Positions 7,378-15,218 are shown, counted from the stretch's first letter. The stretch: DNA of 22,658 nt from Chitinophaga pinensis (GCA_945890595.1 CAMDCQ010000008.1:1-22658), one strand, 5' to 3'. Made by a program: numbers and translations. Notes: generated from the letters alone by a model not told the origin.

Positions 7378-8703
7378 TTAGTTAAACTCAAACTTTGCTT
7401 CTTCAAATTTTCCGGAACTCATGAGTAAAATGTTATCCCCTTTTTGATACGCCGCATTTACTAATGCTGCTAAAATTTCTGGAGAATGCACTATTTCAAC
7501 ATTTTCAAAGCACTCTGCTACGTAATTGGGCTCCACAAATTGCATTTTTTTATGCTCAAAAACGGCATCGTTATAAAACACAATTGCTTTATCTGCAGCG
7601 GCCATTCCGCCTTTGTAAAGGGGCAAAAAATCGCGATTTAGGCTGCTAAATGTATGCAACTCAAATACCGCTAGTAGCGTCCCATTATACGTTTCCTTTA
7701 TGGCTTCTGTAGTTGCCTTCAGCTTGCTAGGCGAATGCGCAAAATCCCTATATACCACCTGATTTTCTGTCTCCTTTATTTTTTCCATTCTGCGTCCAGC
7801 GCCAGTAAAACTTGCAGCAGCATTATAAAAAGAGTCGGCATTTATCCCTATCTGCTCGCACACCAATTGGGCAGCATGCAGATTTTCTAAATTATGTTTA
7901 CCTACTACGTTTAGTTTGTATTCTTTACCATCGTATTTAAGCACACTTCCATATTTATCAGAGACAAAGTTTGGCGTATTGTACGGTTTGTTTTTGACTA
8001 TAGTTTCTGCAGCCAGCTGAGCTAAATATTCATCCTTCTCAAACCAAAAATAAACAGCATCATCTCCATGCGTAGCTATATACTTTCTAAATGTATCTAT
8101 GTATAACTCAAAAGTTGGGAATACGTTAATGTGATCATACGCAATACCTGTAATAATAGATACATGTGGATTGTACCATAAGAATTTAGATCGTAAGTCT
8201 AGCGGCGAAGAAAGGTACTCATCCCCTTCAATAATAACCAACGGAGCCTCGCTTAGTCTTACCGATAAATCAAATCCGTCGATAGAACTACCGACCAAAT
8301 AATCAAAATCCAAACGTAGCTCAGAAAGCACATGCATAATCATGGCTGTTGTGGTAGTTTTTCCGTGACTTCCCGCTACCACAATGCGTTTTTTATCCTG
8401 GCAATGACGAGCAACGAACTCCGGAAATGACATAATACTCAATCCAAGCTCTCGAGCTCTAGCTAATTCAGGATTATCACCACGCGCATGCATACCCAGA
8501 ATTACCACATCCAAATCTGGCGATATCACCGATGCATCCCAGCCCATTGATGCAGGTAGAAGTCCTTCTTTTTCTAAGTTTTCCTTGGCAGGATTATAAA
8601 TAGCATCATCACTACCGGTAACCCTGTATCCTGCTCTATGTAATGCGATGGCCAAGTTGTGCATAATAGCACCACCTATGGCAATTAAATGTACTCGTTT
8701 CAA
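7378..8703 (-). CDS. mpl: Mpl: muramate-tripeptide ligase of murein recycling
   Basis: Cytoplasmic Mur-ligase-family enzyme that joins the recycled tripeptide L-Ala-gamma-D-Glu-meso-DAP to UDP-MurNAc, returning turnover peptides to peptidoglycan synthesis. Visible features are the N-terminal nucleotide-fold start HLIAIGGAIMHNLAIAL (5-21), in which the AMHNLA-type segment marks Mpl apart from MurC, the P-loop GSHGKTTTT (111-119), the IIEGDEY segment and the Mur motif GKHNLENLHAA. At 441 residues it is complete. The start is TTG at 8703; an in-frame TAA lies a few codons upstream and no ATG is close, while the family normally begins right before this motif. It is divergent from the small exported protein and convergent with the HmuY-like gene, 3 bp apart. 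Confidence 0.88.
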   Translation of the reverse strand: MKRVHLIAIGGAIMHNLAIALHRAGYRVTGSDDAIYNPAKENLEKEGLLPASMGWDASVISPDLDVVILGMHARGDNPELARARELGLSIMSFPEFVARHCQDKKRIVVAGSHGKTTTTAMIMHVLSELRLDFDYLVGSSIDGFDLSVRLSEAPLVIIEGDEYLSSPLDLRSKFLWYNPHVSIITGIAYDHINVFPTFELYIDTFRKYIATHGDDAVYFWFEKDEYLAQLAAETIVKNKPYNTPNFVSDKYGSVLKYDGKEYKLNVVGKHNLENLHAAQLVCEQIGINADSFYNAAASFTGAGRRMEKIKETENQVVYRDFAHSPSKLKATTEAIKETYNGTLLAVFELHTFSSLNRDFLPLYKGGMAAADKAIVFYNDAVFEHKKMQFVEPNYVAECFENVEIVHSPEILAALVNAAYQKGDNILLMSSGKFEEAKFEFN

Positions 8704-8751
8704 TACTATGATTTCTTAATTCTTCGTTGTACGAAAATAATTGAACTTGAT

Positions 8752-8961
8752 ATGAAAAAAATCGTCTTCGTTAGTCTCTTGTTGGTTTCTGGCTTATTTA
8801 GTTTACAGTACACGCTCATTAAGTCGTCTAGTTGGGGGCAAGTTCGTAACTTTACCACACAAAAAGCCCCTGTTATAAGTCATTACGAAGTGATTTATGT
8901 ATATCCATCAGACAGTACACATCAAGCCGATCAAGATCACTATTTGCGAAGCGCTATGTAG
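8752..8961 (+). CDS. Small exported protein, 69 residues, unknown
   Basis: From ATG at 8752 the product is MKKIVFVSLLLVSGLFSLQY and onward: a basic start followed by a hydrophobic stretch, so a signal peptide or single membrane anchor, then about 45 polar residues with no Cys and no known motif (for example ISHYEVIYVYPSD). A longer frame exists from 8689 but it would overlap the mpl gene and hide the signal sequence, so the shorter start is preferred. A hairpin follows the stop. I do not recognise it. It could be a small envelope protein; no cleavage site is obvious. Confidence 0.55.
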   Translation: MKKIVFVSLLLVSGLFSLQYTLIKSSSWGQVRNFTTQKAPVISHYEVIYVYPSDSTHQADQDHYLRSAM

Positions 8962-8972
8962 TTAAGAATCGT

Positions 8973-8993
8973 TTTCTCTTGACAAAAGAGAAA
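8973..8993 (+). terminator. Hairpin after the small exported protein
   Basis: Perfect 8-bp inverted repeat, TTTCTCTT then loop GACAA then AAGAGAAA, starting 12 nt after the TAG at 8959-8961. The stem is AT-rich and is followed by mixed sequence rather than a T run, so it is at best a weak terminator or an mRNA-end stabiliser. Confidence 0.4.
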
Positions 8994-9025
8994 TTATAGC
9001 TAGTTAAGTTGCATACTAAAAAAAG

Positions 9026-10129
9026 TTGGTTTATAATGTAGTCAACGATTTGGATAATAATATTGTCATACCGAAAAATGTAAAAGGCCGTGGAGCCTTA
9101 CATAACACCCCCAATCAGTTTAACAAACACGTTGTTGAAGATTTTTGGGATGGTTCTTATTTTGATGAAGAGTTTTTACTGGGTAATAACGAAACATCGT
9201 ATACCGATATTTTTCCAAAGACCATAATCAACCCAGTAAATAGTCCCGATGTACCTGCTAATTGGAGTATGAATCCATACCAAGGATGTGAGCACGGATG
9301 TATTTATTGCTACGCACGAATTACCCACGAATACTGGGGATACAGTGCAGGTACGGAGTTTGAAAAAAATATATTGGTTAAAAAAGATGCTGCGGCGCTC
9401 CTTTCTAAAAAACTAAAAAGCAGAACTTGGACCGGCGAACCCATAATGCTTAGCGGGAACACCGATTGCTACCAACCTGCAGAGAAAAAATATGGCATCA
9501 CCCGACAACTGCTCGAAGTATGCCTAAAGAACAACCAGCCAGTGGGCATTATCACCAAAAATGCACTTATCTGTCGCGATATAGATATCTTAAAACAATT
9601 AGCCGAAAAGAACCTGGTACAAGTACACCTGAGTATTACCACATTGGATGAGTCCTTGCGCAGAGTGATGGAACCACGTACTTCTACCTCTGCTAATAAA
9701 CTAAAAACCATTGCACTCTTAAGTGACGCAAATATCCCTGTGCATGTAATGCTCGCACCAATAATCCCTGGTTTAAATAGTGATGAAGTATTTTCTATAT
9801 GCGAAGCCGTAAGTAAAGCCGGAGCAACAAGCCTAAACCACACCATGGTCAGACTAAACGGCGCCATTGCACTTCTTTTTGAAGATTGGATTCAAAAAAC
9901 GTTCCCACTTAAGGCCAGCAGAGTACTTAACCTAATTGCTGAAACACAAGGAGGAAAATTAGGAAACAGCACATTTGGTGAGCGCATGAAAGGAACGGGA
10001 GCTATGGCTGAATCCATTCAACAGCAAATACAGTTAGCCAAAAAGAAATTTAACTTACACTACAAACCCAAACCATTAAGTAAGATGGTACATACCGTGA
10101 TGCCTAGCAACCAACTTAACTTGTTTTAA
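9026..10129 (+). CDS. PA0069-family radical SAM protein
   Basis: A radical S-adenosylmethionine protein with the iron-sulfur motif CEHGCIYC (Cys88, Cys92, Cys95), which would bind a 4Fe-4S cluster and cleave SAM. The preceding NPYQGCEHGCIYCYAR and the N-terminal KGRGALHN (20-27) are characteristic of the PA0069/Rv2578c-type family, related to SplB-like enzymes. The substrate of this family is not known to me. At 367 residues the length is normal. There is no ATG before the KGRGA motif; TTG at 9026 gives 19 residues ahead of it, and TTG at 9050 is an alternative. It is followed 30 bp later by an independently promoted operon. Confidence 0.85.
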   Translation: MVYNVVNDLDNNIVIPKNVKGRGALHNTPNQFNKHVVEDFWDGSYFDEEFLLGNNETSYTDIFPKTIINPVNSPDVPANWSMNPYQGCEHGCIYCYARITHEYWGYSAGTEFEKNILVKKDAAALLSKKLKSRTWTGEPIMLSGNTDCYQPAEKKYGITRQLLEVCLKNNQPVGIITKNALICRDIDILKQLAEKNLVQVHLSITTLDESLRRVMEPRTSTSANKLKTIALLSDANIPVHVMLAPIIPGLNSDEVFSICEAVSKAGATSLNHTMVRLNGAIALLFEDWIQKTFPLKASRVLNLIAETQGGKLGNSTFGERMKGTGAMAESIQQQIQLAKKKFNLHYKPKPLSKMVHTVMPSNQLNLF

Positions 10130-10147
10130 AGTAAACCCTAAAATAAA

Positions 10148-10155
10148 TATCTTTG
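10148..10155 (+). promoter_or_regulatory. -7 promoter box of the zinc-motif/mscS/hydrolase operon
   Basis: TATCTTTG, a full TAnnTTTG match, ends 4 nt before the ATG at 10160, the same spacing as at the metal ABC operon. A TTG that could serve as part of a -33 element lies further upstream (10121), slightly too far. A leaderless transcript is predicted. Confidence 0.5.
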
Positions 10156-10159
10156 TACA

Positions 10160-10531
10160 ATGGAGCAAAAGGTATGCTTACATTGTACTAAAGCAATCAT
10201 AGGTAGAGCGGATAAAAAATTCTGTGACAACCAATGCCGCAACGAATACAATAATACACAGAATAGCATTTCTAATAATTACATTAGAAAGGTCAACCGT
10301 ATTATCAAAAAAAATAGAAACATCTTAGAAGAACTCACCCCAAAAGACAAGTCGATAAAGGTGGCTCACAAAGAACTCGCCAAATTAGGATTTAGCTTTG
10401 AGTATTTCACCAATATCTATACGACTAAAGCAGACAAGACCTATTACTTTTGCTACGAATATGGATACCTAGACCTAGGAGCCAATTACTATGCTCTGGT
10501 GTACAATAAATCCTACTTAAACGAAGAATGA
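10160..10531 (+). CDS. Cys4 zinc-motif protein, conserved in Bacteroidota
   Basis: A 123-residue soluble protein. It begins with a four-cysteine motif, C6-LH-C9 and C22-DNQ-C26, in a segment of the form C-x2-C...GR-DKKFC-x3-C, the pattern of a small zinc ribbon seen at the start of many short Bacteroidota proteins. The middle (about 40-80) is Lys-rich and probably helical, and the C-terminal part is Tyr-rich (TYYFCYEYGYLDLGANYYALV). No enzyme motif is visible. The Cys cluster suggests zinc binding and perhaps nucleic-acid or protein contact; that is inference. Its stop overlaps the mscS start (ATGA), so the two are probably co-translated. Confidence 0.7.
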   Translation: MEQKVCLHCTKAIIGRADKKFCDNQCRNEYNNTQNSISNNYIRKVNRIIKKNRNILEELTPKDKSIKVAHKELAKLGFSFEYFTNIYTTKADKTYYFCYEYGYLDLGANYYALVYNKSYLNEE

Positions 10532-11370
10532 AAGAACTTATAGGAATCGAGCTAATTAGTATGGGAGATAATGCTTCCATCACCATAAGCAGTGTTCTGT
10601 ATATGACTCTTGCCGGTGTGATCATCTGGTTTTCTTATAGATGGATAAAGAAGTTTACGAGATCTGCCGTTAAATCAGGTAAACTCGATACCGGAAGAGA
10701 ATTTGCCATCACCAAAATAACCAAGTACATCTTTATACTTATTTATCTGGTTATTGTACTTGCGTCTATGCACGTTGATTGGAAAGTTTTTGCATTCTTG
10801 GCTCCTTTACTTATAGGTGTGGGTCTTGGATTACAACAAGTTGCTAACGATCTTGTTTCGGGCATCATCTTACTTGTAGAACCTTCTATACGTGTGAATG
10901 ACGTAGTAGAAGTAGACGGAACCGTTGCAAAAGTTAAAGAAATAGGACTGCGAACTTCCACGGTAGAAAGTAGAGATGGTGTCGCAATGATTATCCCCAA
11001 TCACATCTTAGTGAGTGAAAAATTAACCAACTGGAGCGCAAGTGACGCTGTCAACAGATTTAGCATACAAATAGGAGTAGCATACGGTAGCGATGTTGAA
11101 TTAGTTAAGAAAATACTGACCGAATGCGCTTGGCGACATAGCAAAGTAATTACAAACCCTGCTCCCATTGTATTATTTCGGGACTTTGGAGAGTCTAGTT
11201 TAGACTTTGAATTGGTATTTTGGAGTAACTTCCCATTTGTAATAGAGATTATAAAAAGTGATTTACGATTTTCGATAGAAGCTGATTTTAGAAAAAATAA
11301 AGTGGTAATTCCATTTCCGCAACGAGATTTACACATTACGGATCCGGCTCAAAAATCCTTAATCCAATGA
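10528..11370 (+). CDS. MscS-family mechanosensitive channel
   Basis: Inner-membrane small-conductance mechanosensitive channel homologue that would release solutes on hypo-osmotic shock. Two N-terminal hydrophobic segments (about 20-38 and 66-82) precede the pore helix segment FLAPLLIGVGLGLQQVANDLVSGIILL (about 90-116), rich in Gly and Ala as in MscS TM3. The MscS beta domain follows (VNDVVEVDGTVAKVKEIGLRTSTV, then IIPNHILVSEKLTNWS), and then the alpha-beta C-terminal part. At 280 residues it is MscS-sized, without the long periplasmic extensions of MscK or YnaI. Its start overlaps the Cys4 protein gene and its stop overlaps the lipoprotein gene, so osmotic relief may be co-expressed with an envelope hydrolase. 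Confidence 0.88.
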   Translation: MKELIGIELISMGDNASITISSVLYMTLAGVIIWFSYRWIKKFTRSAVKSGKLDTGREFAITKITKYIFILIYLVIVLASMHVDWKVFAFLAPLLIGVGLGLQQVANDLVSGIILLVEPSIRVNDVVEVDGTVAKVKEIGLRTSTVESRDGVAMIIPNHILVSEKLTNWSASDAVNRFSIQIGVAYGSDVELVKKILTECAWRHSKVITNPAPIVLFRDFGESSLDFELVFWSNFPFVIEIIKSDLRFSIEADFRKNKVVIPFPQRDLHITDPAQKSLIQ

Positions 11371-12503
11371 AAAATAATGGAATAACTTTTAACATCAATC
11401 TAGCCACAACACGTTTATCTCTATTGGTTTTTTTCGTGCTTATCTTAATGTCATCTTGCCGCGATGAAAAAGAGAATTGTTGCGACACCATTAACCAAGA
11501 ATCACCGTACTTTCCGCCTAATGTTGGAAATTGGGAATCCACTTCTCCCACTAGTCTGGGTTGGAATACCGACAGTATTCAAACATTATACGATAATTTG
11601 GAGCTAAATGGCACCAGAGCATATATCGTTTTAGTAAACGGTAAAATAGTTCTCGAAAAATACTGGGGTAAAAACCTATTCAATAACGCTGCCTTTGATA
11701 CAAGTACAAACTGGTATTGGGCTTCTGCGGCGAAAACCTTAACCTCCTTTGCTGTGGGCAAGGCAGAAGAAGACGGAAAATTATCTCTTGCACACAAGAC
11801 ATCCGACTATTTAGGCTTTGGCTGGACATCACTTAGCCGTGAGCAAGAGGAAAAAATAACTATTTGGCATCAACTCACCATGACCAGTGGCTTGGACGAT
11901 GCTACAGGTAATCCAGACAGCTGGAAACCTCAAGATCTTATTTACAAAGCAGAAACGGGTAAAAGATGGGCCTATCATAATGCACCCTATACCTTGCTTG
12001 ATCAAGTAGTTGAAAATGCCGTTGGTCAAGATTTTGAGCCTTACTTTAATACTATCCTTCGCGATAAAATAGGAATGGACGGAAGTTGGATTTGGAGCGG
12101 CGATAATCACTTATTTTTCAGCACGGCGCGATCTGCCGCGCGATTTGGCAACCTAATATTAAACAACGGACTTTGGGATGGAACGAGGCTTCTTAACAAA
12201 CCATATATCGATGCAATGACCCATAAGTCCCAAGAGATTAATCAAGCGTATGGTTATTTGTGGTGGTTAAATAACACCAATAGTTTTAGAATACCACAAA
12301 GTCAAATTGAATTTCCGGGATCTCTTACGCCCAATGCTCCCTCAGATATGTACTCAGCATTGGGAAAAAATGGTCAGTACATTTGTATTGTTCCATCCAA
12401 AAAAATGGTGGTCATTCGCATGGGTGACAATCCAGATTCCGCTTTGGTTCCTTTTTTTTATCTCAATGATATTTGGAAAATAATGAATATCGTAATGCCC
12501 TAA
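11367..12503 (+). CDS. Serine-hydrolase lipoprotein (beta-lactamase/CubicO family)
   Basis: A penicillin-binding-protein-fold serine hydrolase. The catalytic motif S-x-x-K is Ser120-Ala-Ala-Lys123 in WASAAKTL. Tyr203-His204-Asn205 in WAYHNAPYT is the second motif, and LGKNGQY (332-338) stands in for KTG. A membrane lipoprotein signal ends in MSSC (Cys31), and more cysteines follow (Cys38, Cys39). The polar segment before the hydrophobic core is long (about 16 residues), so the true start may be later than the ATG at 11367, although that ATG overlaps the mscS stop in ATGA form. Such enzymes are esterases, peptidases or amidases rather than resistance enzymes by default; the substrate cannot be told. 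Family call is firm, role is not. Confidence 0.85.
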   Translation: MKNNGITFNINLATTRLSLLVFFVLILMSSCRDEKENCCDTINQESPYFPPNVGNWESTSPTSLGWNTDSIQTLYDNLELNGTRAYIVLVNGKIVLEKYWGKNLFNNAAFDTSTNWYWASAAKTLTSFAVGKAEEDGKLSLAHKTSDYLGFGWTSLSREQEEKITIWHQLTMTSGLDDATGNPDSWKPQDLIYKAETGKRWAYHNAPYTLLDQVVENAVGQDFEPYFNTILRDKIGMDGSWIWSGDNHLFFSTARSAARFGNLILNNGLWDGTRLLNKPYIDAMTHKSQEINQAYGYLWWLNNTNSFRIPQSQIEFPGSLTPNAPSDMYSALGKNGQYICIVPSKKMVVIRMGDNPDSALVPFFYLNDIWKIMNIVMP

Positions 12504-12522
12504 GATTCATAATACAATCTTA
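12501..12522 (+). terminator. Short hairpin at the end of the hydrolase gene
   Basis: TAAGATT, 8-nt loop, AATCTTA: a perfect 7-bp inverted repeat whose first arm contains the stop codon (TAA at 12501-12503). It is AT-rich and lacks an adjacent T run, so terminator function is uncertain. It lies between convergent genes. Confidence 0.3.
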
Positions 12523-12570
12523 GTACTTATCTTTTCATTACTAAAATGCCAGATTGGAAGTGTAGTTTTT

Positions 12571-13179
12571 CTACCTGTCTAAATCGTAGATAACACCTAT
12601 TGTAAACAACCTATTATACCAACCATTGCGACCTAGCAAACGAGGTCCATTGGTAAGAGAAGGAGAATTACGAATAGATACTAGTGAAGACGTATGCCGT
12701 AAATCAAGACCTAACTTTTCTGTTACATGATAAGTACCACCTAAATGGAAACCATACTCCATGAAGTCTAAATTCGTTTCTTCGCCGATAAATCCATTAT
12801 CATCTCTTTCGTTTATCACATTTACCCCGACAGATAATCCAGAATAAGGGGTGATTTTCTCAAAACCTTGATATTTGATTAGTAGAGGTACCTCAAGGTA
12901 ATCATAGCTTAATTTGAGAGTCGGTGAAGGATTATCTTGATCTTGGACTTTTTTGGCTCCCTTCATACTATAGCGAAGCTCAAAGGCGAGATCCCAATCT
13001 TCTTTTACTTCTCTATTTATTTGTAATCCAATATTAGCTCCAAGTTTATTATAGCCTCCTAATTGGTCACCATCTACCTGACTAAAATTAGCCCCTAAGA
13101 GCAACTCTGCACCAAAGTCTTGTGCAAAAAGCACCTGACTATAAAATAGAATGGCCGATAGTAAAATAATATTCTTCAT
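12571..13179 (-). CDS. PorT-like outer-membrane beta-barrel protein
   Basis: A 202-residue exported protein with a clear signal peptide (MKNIILLSAILFYSQVLFAQ, cleavage after FAQ near residue 20). The rest has alternating strand patterns typical of 8-stranded outer-membrane barrels in Bacteroidota: LLLGANFSQV, ANIGLQINREV, WDLAFELRYSMKG, YLEVPLLIKYQ, PYSGLSVGVNV, LGLDLRHTSSLV and a last strand FTIGVIYDLDR. This fits the OMP_b-brl_2/PorT-like group, whose members are mostly of unknown role; one, PorT, is needed for type IX secretion, but nothing here singles out that function. It is divergent from the TerB-like gene, and their promoter boxes almost touch. Confidence 0.8.
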   Translation of the reverse strand: MKNIILLSAILFYSQVLFAQDFGAELLLGANFSQVDGDQLGGYNKLGANIGLQINREVKEDWDLAFELRYSMKGAKKVQDQDNPSPTLKLSYDYLEVPLLIKYQGFEKITPYSGLSVGVNVINERDDNGFIGEETNLDFMEYGFHLGGTYHVTEKLGLDLRHTSSLVSIRNSPSLTNGPRLLGRNGWYNRLFTIGVIYDLDR

Positions 13180-13186
13180 TTAGCTT

Positions 13187-13194
13187 CAAAAATA
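13187..13194 (-). promoter_or_regulatory. -7 promoter box of the PorT-like gene
   Basis: On the minus strand TATTTTTG matches TAnnTTTG fully, 7 nt before the ATG at 13179. It lies 2 bp from the -7-like box of the divergent gene, so the two promoters overlap and a polymerase on one may block the other. Confidence 0.5.
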
Positions 13195-13196
13195 GA

Positions 13197-13204
13197 TAAA
13201 CTTG
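13197..13204 (+). promoter_or_regulatory. -7-like box of the TerB-like gene
   Basis: TAAACTTG has one mismatch to TAnnTTTG and lies 18 nt before the ATG at 13223. Its TTG (13202) also makes an in-frame start codon, but promoter overlap argues that translation starts at the ATG. Confidence 0.4.
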
Positions 13205-13222
13205 CACATAGATTGTTTTAAG

Positions 13223-13573
13223 ATGAACAGAAAAAATAAAGACATAGCGGGATTTCAGATATTAAATATTTTGGCAGAAGTAGACGGAAGTTTCGACGCT
13301 AAAGAAGGGCAGGTTATCATAGACTACATTATCCAAAATTTTCCGTTTGGAGGCAATCTAGAAGAAGCCACTGAAGAACTAAGCACCACCTCCAAAGACG
13401 ACTATCCTATCCTTTTGCAGAAATGTTCAGAAGATTTTTATGCCGATTCTACCGAAAAAGAGCGCCTAGAGCTTCTTGATTTTGCATTAAAGATAATAAA
13501 GGCTGACGACCAAATCGAAGAGATGGAAAACCTGATGGTGAATAGATTATACCAATATTGGGACATTAACTAA
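13223..13573 (+). CDS. TerB-like domain protein
   Basis: A 116-residue, acidic, helical, soluble protein. The segment ILNILAEVDGSFDAKEGQVI (about 13-32) and, later, LLDFALKIIKADDQIEEMENLMVNRL look like the two halves of a TerB/TerB-like domain. In each half, 'A..DG.fd..E' or 'ADDQIEEME' is an acidic turn of the kind proposed to bind a metal in TerB. Function in tellurite resistance should not be assumed, since many TerB-like proteins are of unknown role. A start at TTG 13202 would add seven residues but sits within the promoter box, so the ATG at 13223 is chosen. A terminator follows 15 bp after the stop. Confidence 0.7.
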   Translation: MNRKNKDIAGFQILNILAEVDGSFDAKEGQVIIDYIIQNFPFGGNLEEATEELSTTSKDDYPILLQKCSEDFYADSTEKERLELLDFALKIIKADDQIEEMENLMVNRLYQYWDIN

Positions 13574-13588
13574 ACGCTAAAACAGCAC

Positions 13589-13627
13589 AAAAAAAAGGAT
13601 TTGTCATTTGACAAATCCTTTTTTTTT
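13589..13627. terminator. Bidirectional intrinsic terminator
   Basis: GGATTTGTCA (13597-13606) and TGACAAATCC (13609-13618) form a perfect 10-bp stem with a tiny loop, flanked by eight A residues on the left and nine T residues on the right. It therefore has a U run after the hairpin on both strands. It sits between the convergent TerB-like and aldehyde dehydrogenase genes and should end both transcripts. This is the clearest terminator in the window. Confidence 0.93.
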
Positions 13628-13650
13628 GAAGTCACTGTATTAAGCTACGA

Positions 13651-15192
13651 CTATAGATCAAATTTAATCCCTTGAGCAAGGGGTAAATTTTTACCGTAGT
13701 TGATGGTATTTGTTTGACGTCTCATGTACGCTTTCCATGCGTCAGAGCCACTCTCACGACCACCGCCAGTTTCTTTTTCACCTCCAAAAGCTCCGCCTAT
13801 CTCAGCACCACTTGTGCCAATATTCACATTAGCAATCCCACAATCGCTACCCACAGAACTAAGGAATTTTTCGGCTTCCTGAAGGTTGTCCGTAAATATG
13901 GCAGAACTTAGACCTTGTTTTACATCATTTTGCATCAAAATCGCCTCATCCAGAGTTTTAAACGGAATAAGATAAACGATAGGTGCAAATGTTTCTTCTT
14001 GTACGATTTCAAAATGGTTTTTTGCTTCGGCTATACACGGTGAAACATAACATCCGCTCTCGTATCCTTTTCCAGAAAGTACAGTGCCTCCGGTAATTAC
14101 CATACCACCTTCATCTTCGACCGCTTTTACGGCATTTAGATACGCTTGTACAGCGTCTTTATCGATTAAAGGTCCTACGTGATTATTCTCATCTAATGGA
14201 TCACCAATTCTAAGTTGGCCATAGGCGTTTACCAGTTTCTTTTTAAAATCCTCGAAGATGGTGTCTTGTATCAAAAGTCTTCGTGTACTTGTACATCGTT
14301 GTCCTGCGGTGCCTACACATCCAAAAACTGCAGCAATAAGGGCATTGTCTAAGTTGGCATGTTCCGTAATAATTACCGCATTATTTCCACCTAATTCTAA
14401 TAGTGAATTGCCCAATCGAGCTCCAACTACCTGGCTGACTCTTCTACCCATACGTGTGCTTCCGGTAGCGCTCACTAAGGGAACCCTTTTGTCCATTGCC
14501 ATACTTTCACCTATTCTATAATCTCCAATCACAAGATTAAATAATCCTTCAGGTAAGTCATTTTCGATAATTACTTCCTTCATCAGCTGATGGCAAGCTA
14601 TCGCCGTTAGCGGCGTTTTTTCACTTGGTTTCCATACCGTAACGTCACCGCATACCGCTGCGATCATACTATTCCACGCCCATACAGCCACCGGAAAATT
14701 GAACGCTGAAATAATGCCCACAATACCTAACGGATGCCATTGTTCATACATTCTGTGATTAGGTCTTTCAGAGTGCATGCTTAGTCCGTATAATTGGCGA
14801 CTAAGTCCTACTGCAAAATCACAGATGTCAATCATTTCTTGCACTTCGCCTAAACCCTCTTGGTAACTTTTACCCATTTCTAAGCTTACCAACTTGCCCA
14901 ATTCCTTTTTACGAAGTCTAAGTTTTACACCATATTTTCGTACGATATCACCACGTTGCGGGGCAGGAACTGTCTTCCAATATTCAAAAGCTTCTTGGGC
15001 TTTTTTGATCACGTGCTCATATTCACTTTGGCTGGCATACACCACTTCAGCCAATTTTTCTCCTGTAACCGGAGTATACACCTCTTTGATATCTGTACCC
15101 AGAGAAGTCACCCACTCTCGCCCCGTACAGATACTTTCATTTTTAGGTTTTATTCCTAAGTTTGCCAATAATTCATCGGTAGTTTTTGCCAT
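13651..15192 (-). CDS. ALDH7-type aldehyde dehydrogenase (aminoadipate semialdehyde)
   Basis: NAD-dependent aldehyde dehydrogenase of 513 residues, close in length to ALDH7A1 (antiquitin). Catalytic Cys300 lies in GTAGQRCTSTRR, general base Glu266 in LLELGGNN, and Asn165 and Lys188 in ISAFNFP and WKPSEKTP. The segments HSERPNHRMYEQWHPLG (140-156) and NFPVAVWAWN are typical of the ALDH7 branch, which oxidises alpha-aminoadipic semialdehyde (in equilibrium with piperideine-6-carboxylate) in lysine breakdown. No other lysine-degradation gene is nearby, so the pathway role is from family knowledge only. The start is ATG 15192. A longer frame from TTG 15213 exists, but that TTG is the end of the TATTTTTG promoter box. 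Confidence 0.9.
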   Translation of the reverse strand: MAKTTDELLANLGIKPKNESICTGREWVTSLGTDIKEVYTPVTGEKLAEVVYASQSEYEHVIKKAQEAFEYWKTVPAPQRGDIVRKYGVKLRLRKKELGKLVSLEMGKSYQEGLGEVQEMIDICDFAVGLSRQLYGLSMHSERPNHRMYEQWHPLGIVGIISAFNFPVAVWAWNSMIAAVCGDVTVWKPSEKTPLTAIACHQLMKEVIIENDLPEGLFNLVIGDYRIGESMAMDKRVPLVSATGSTRMGRRVSQVVGARLGNSLLELGGNNAVIITEHANLDNALIAAVFGCVGTAGQRCTSTRRLLIQDTIFEDFKKKLVNAYGQLRIGDPLDENNHVGPLIDKDAVQAYLNAVKAVEDEGGMVITGGTVLSGKGYESGCYVSPCIAEAKNHFEIVQEETFAPIVYLIPFKTLDEAILMQNDVKQGLSSAIFTDNLQEAEKFLSSVGSDCGIANVNIGTSGAEIGGAFGGEKETGGGRESGSDAWKAYMRRQTNTINYGKNLPLAQGIKFDL

Positions 15193-15210
15193 AATTAATT
15201 CCTTAAGCGA

Positions 15211-15218
15211 CAAAAATA
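15211..15218 (-). promoter_or_regulatory. -7 promoter box of the aldehyde dehydrogenase gene
   Basis: On the minus strand TATTTTTG, a full TAnnTTTG match, 18 nt before the ATG at 15192. The 210-bp gap to the divergent pepP gene holds no gene that I can see. Confidence 0.5.

Noticed and set aside
8689..8751. A 21-residue N-terminal extension of the small exported protein
   Set aside because: It overlaps the mpl gene start and would place a charged segment before a perfect MKK-type signal sequence; the ATG at 8752 is better.
11367..12503. An antibiotic-resistance class C beta-lactamase
   Set aside because: The protein is a lipoprotein with SAAK, YHN and a GKNG in place of KTG. Such sequences are usually general serine hydrolases, and nothing here supports drug resistance.
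12571..13179. PorT of the type IX secretion system
   Set aside because: Similarity is only to the general small-barrel family; no other por/spr genes are nearby.
13223..13573. A tellurite-resistance gene
   Set aside because: Only TerB-like domain similarity is seen; no TerA, TerC, TerD or TerZ neighbours exist, so the resistance label is not supported.
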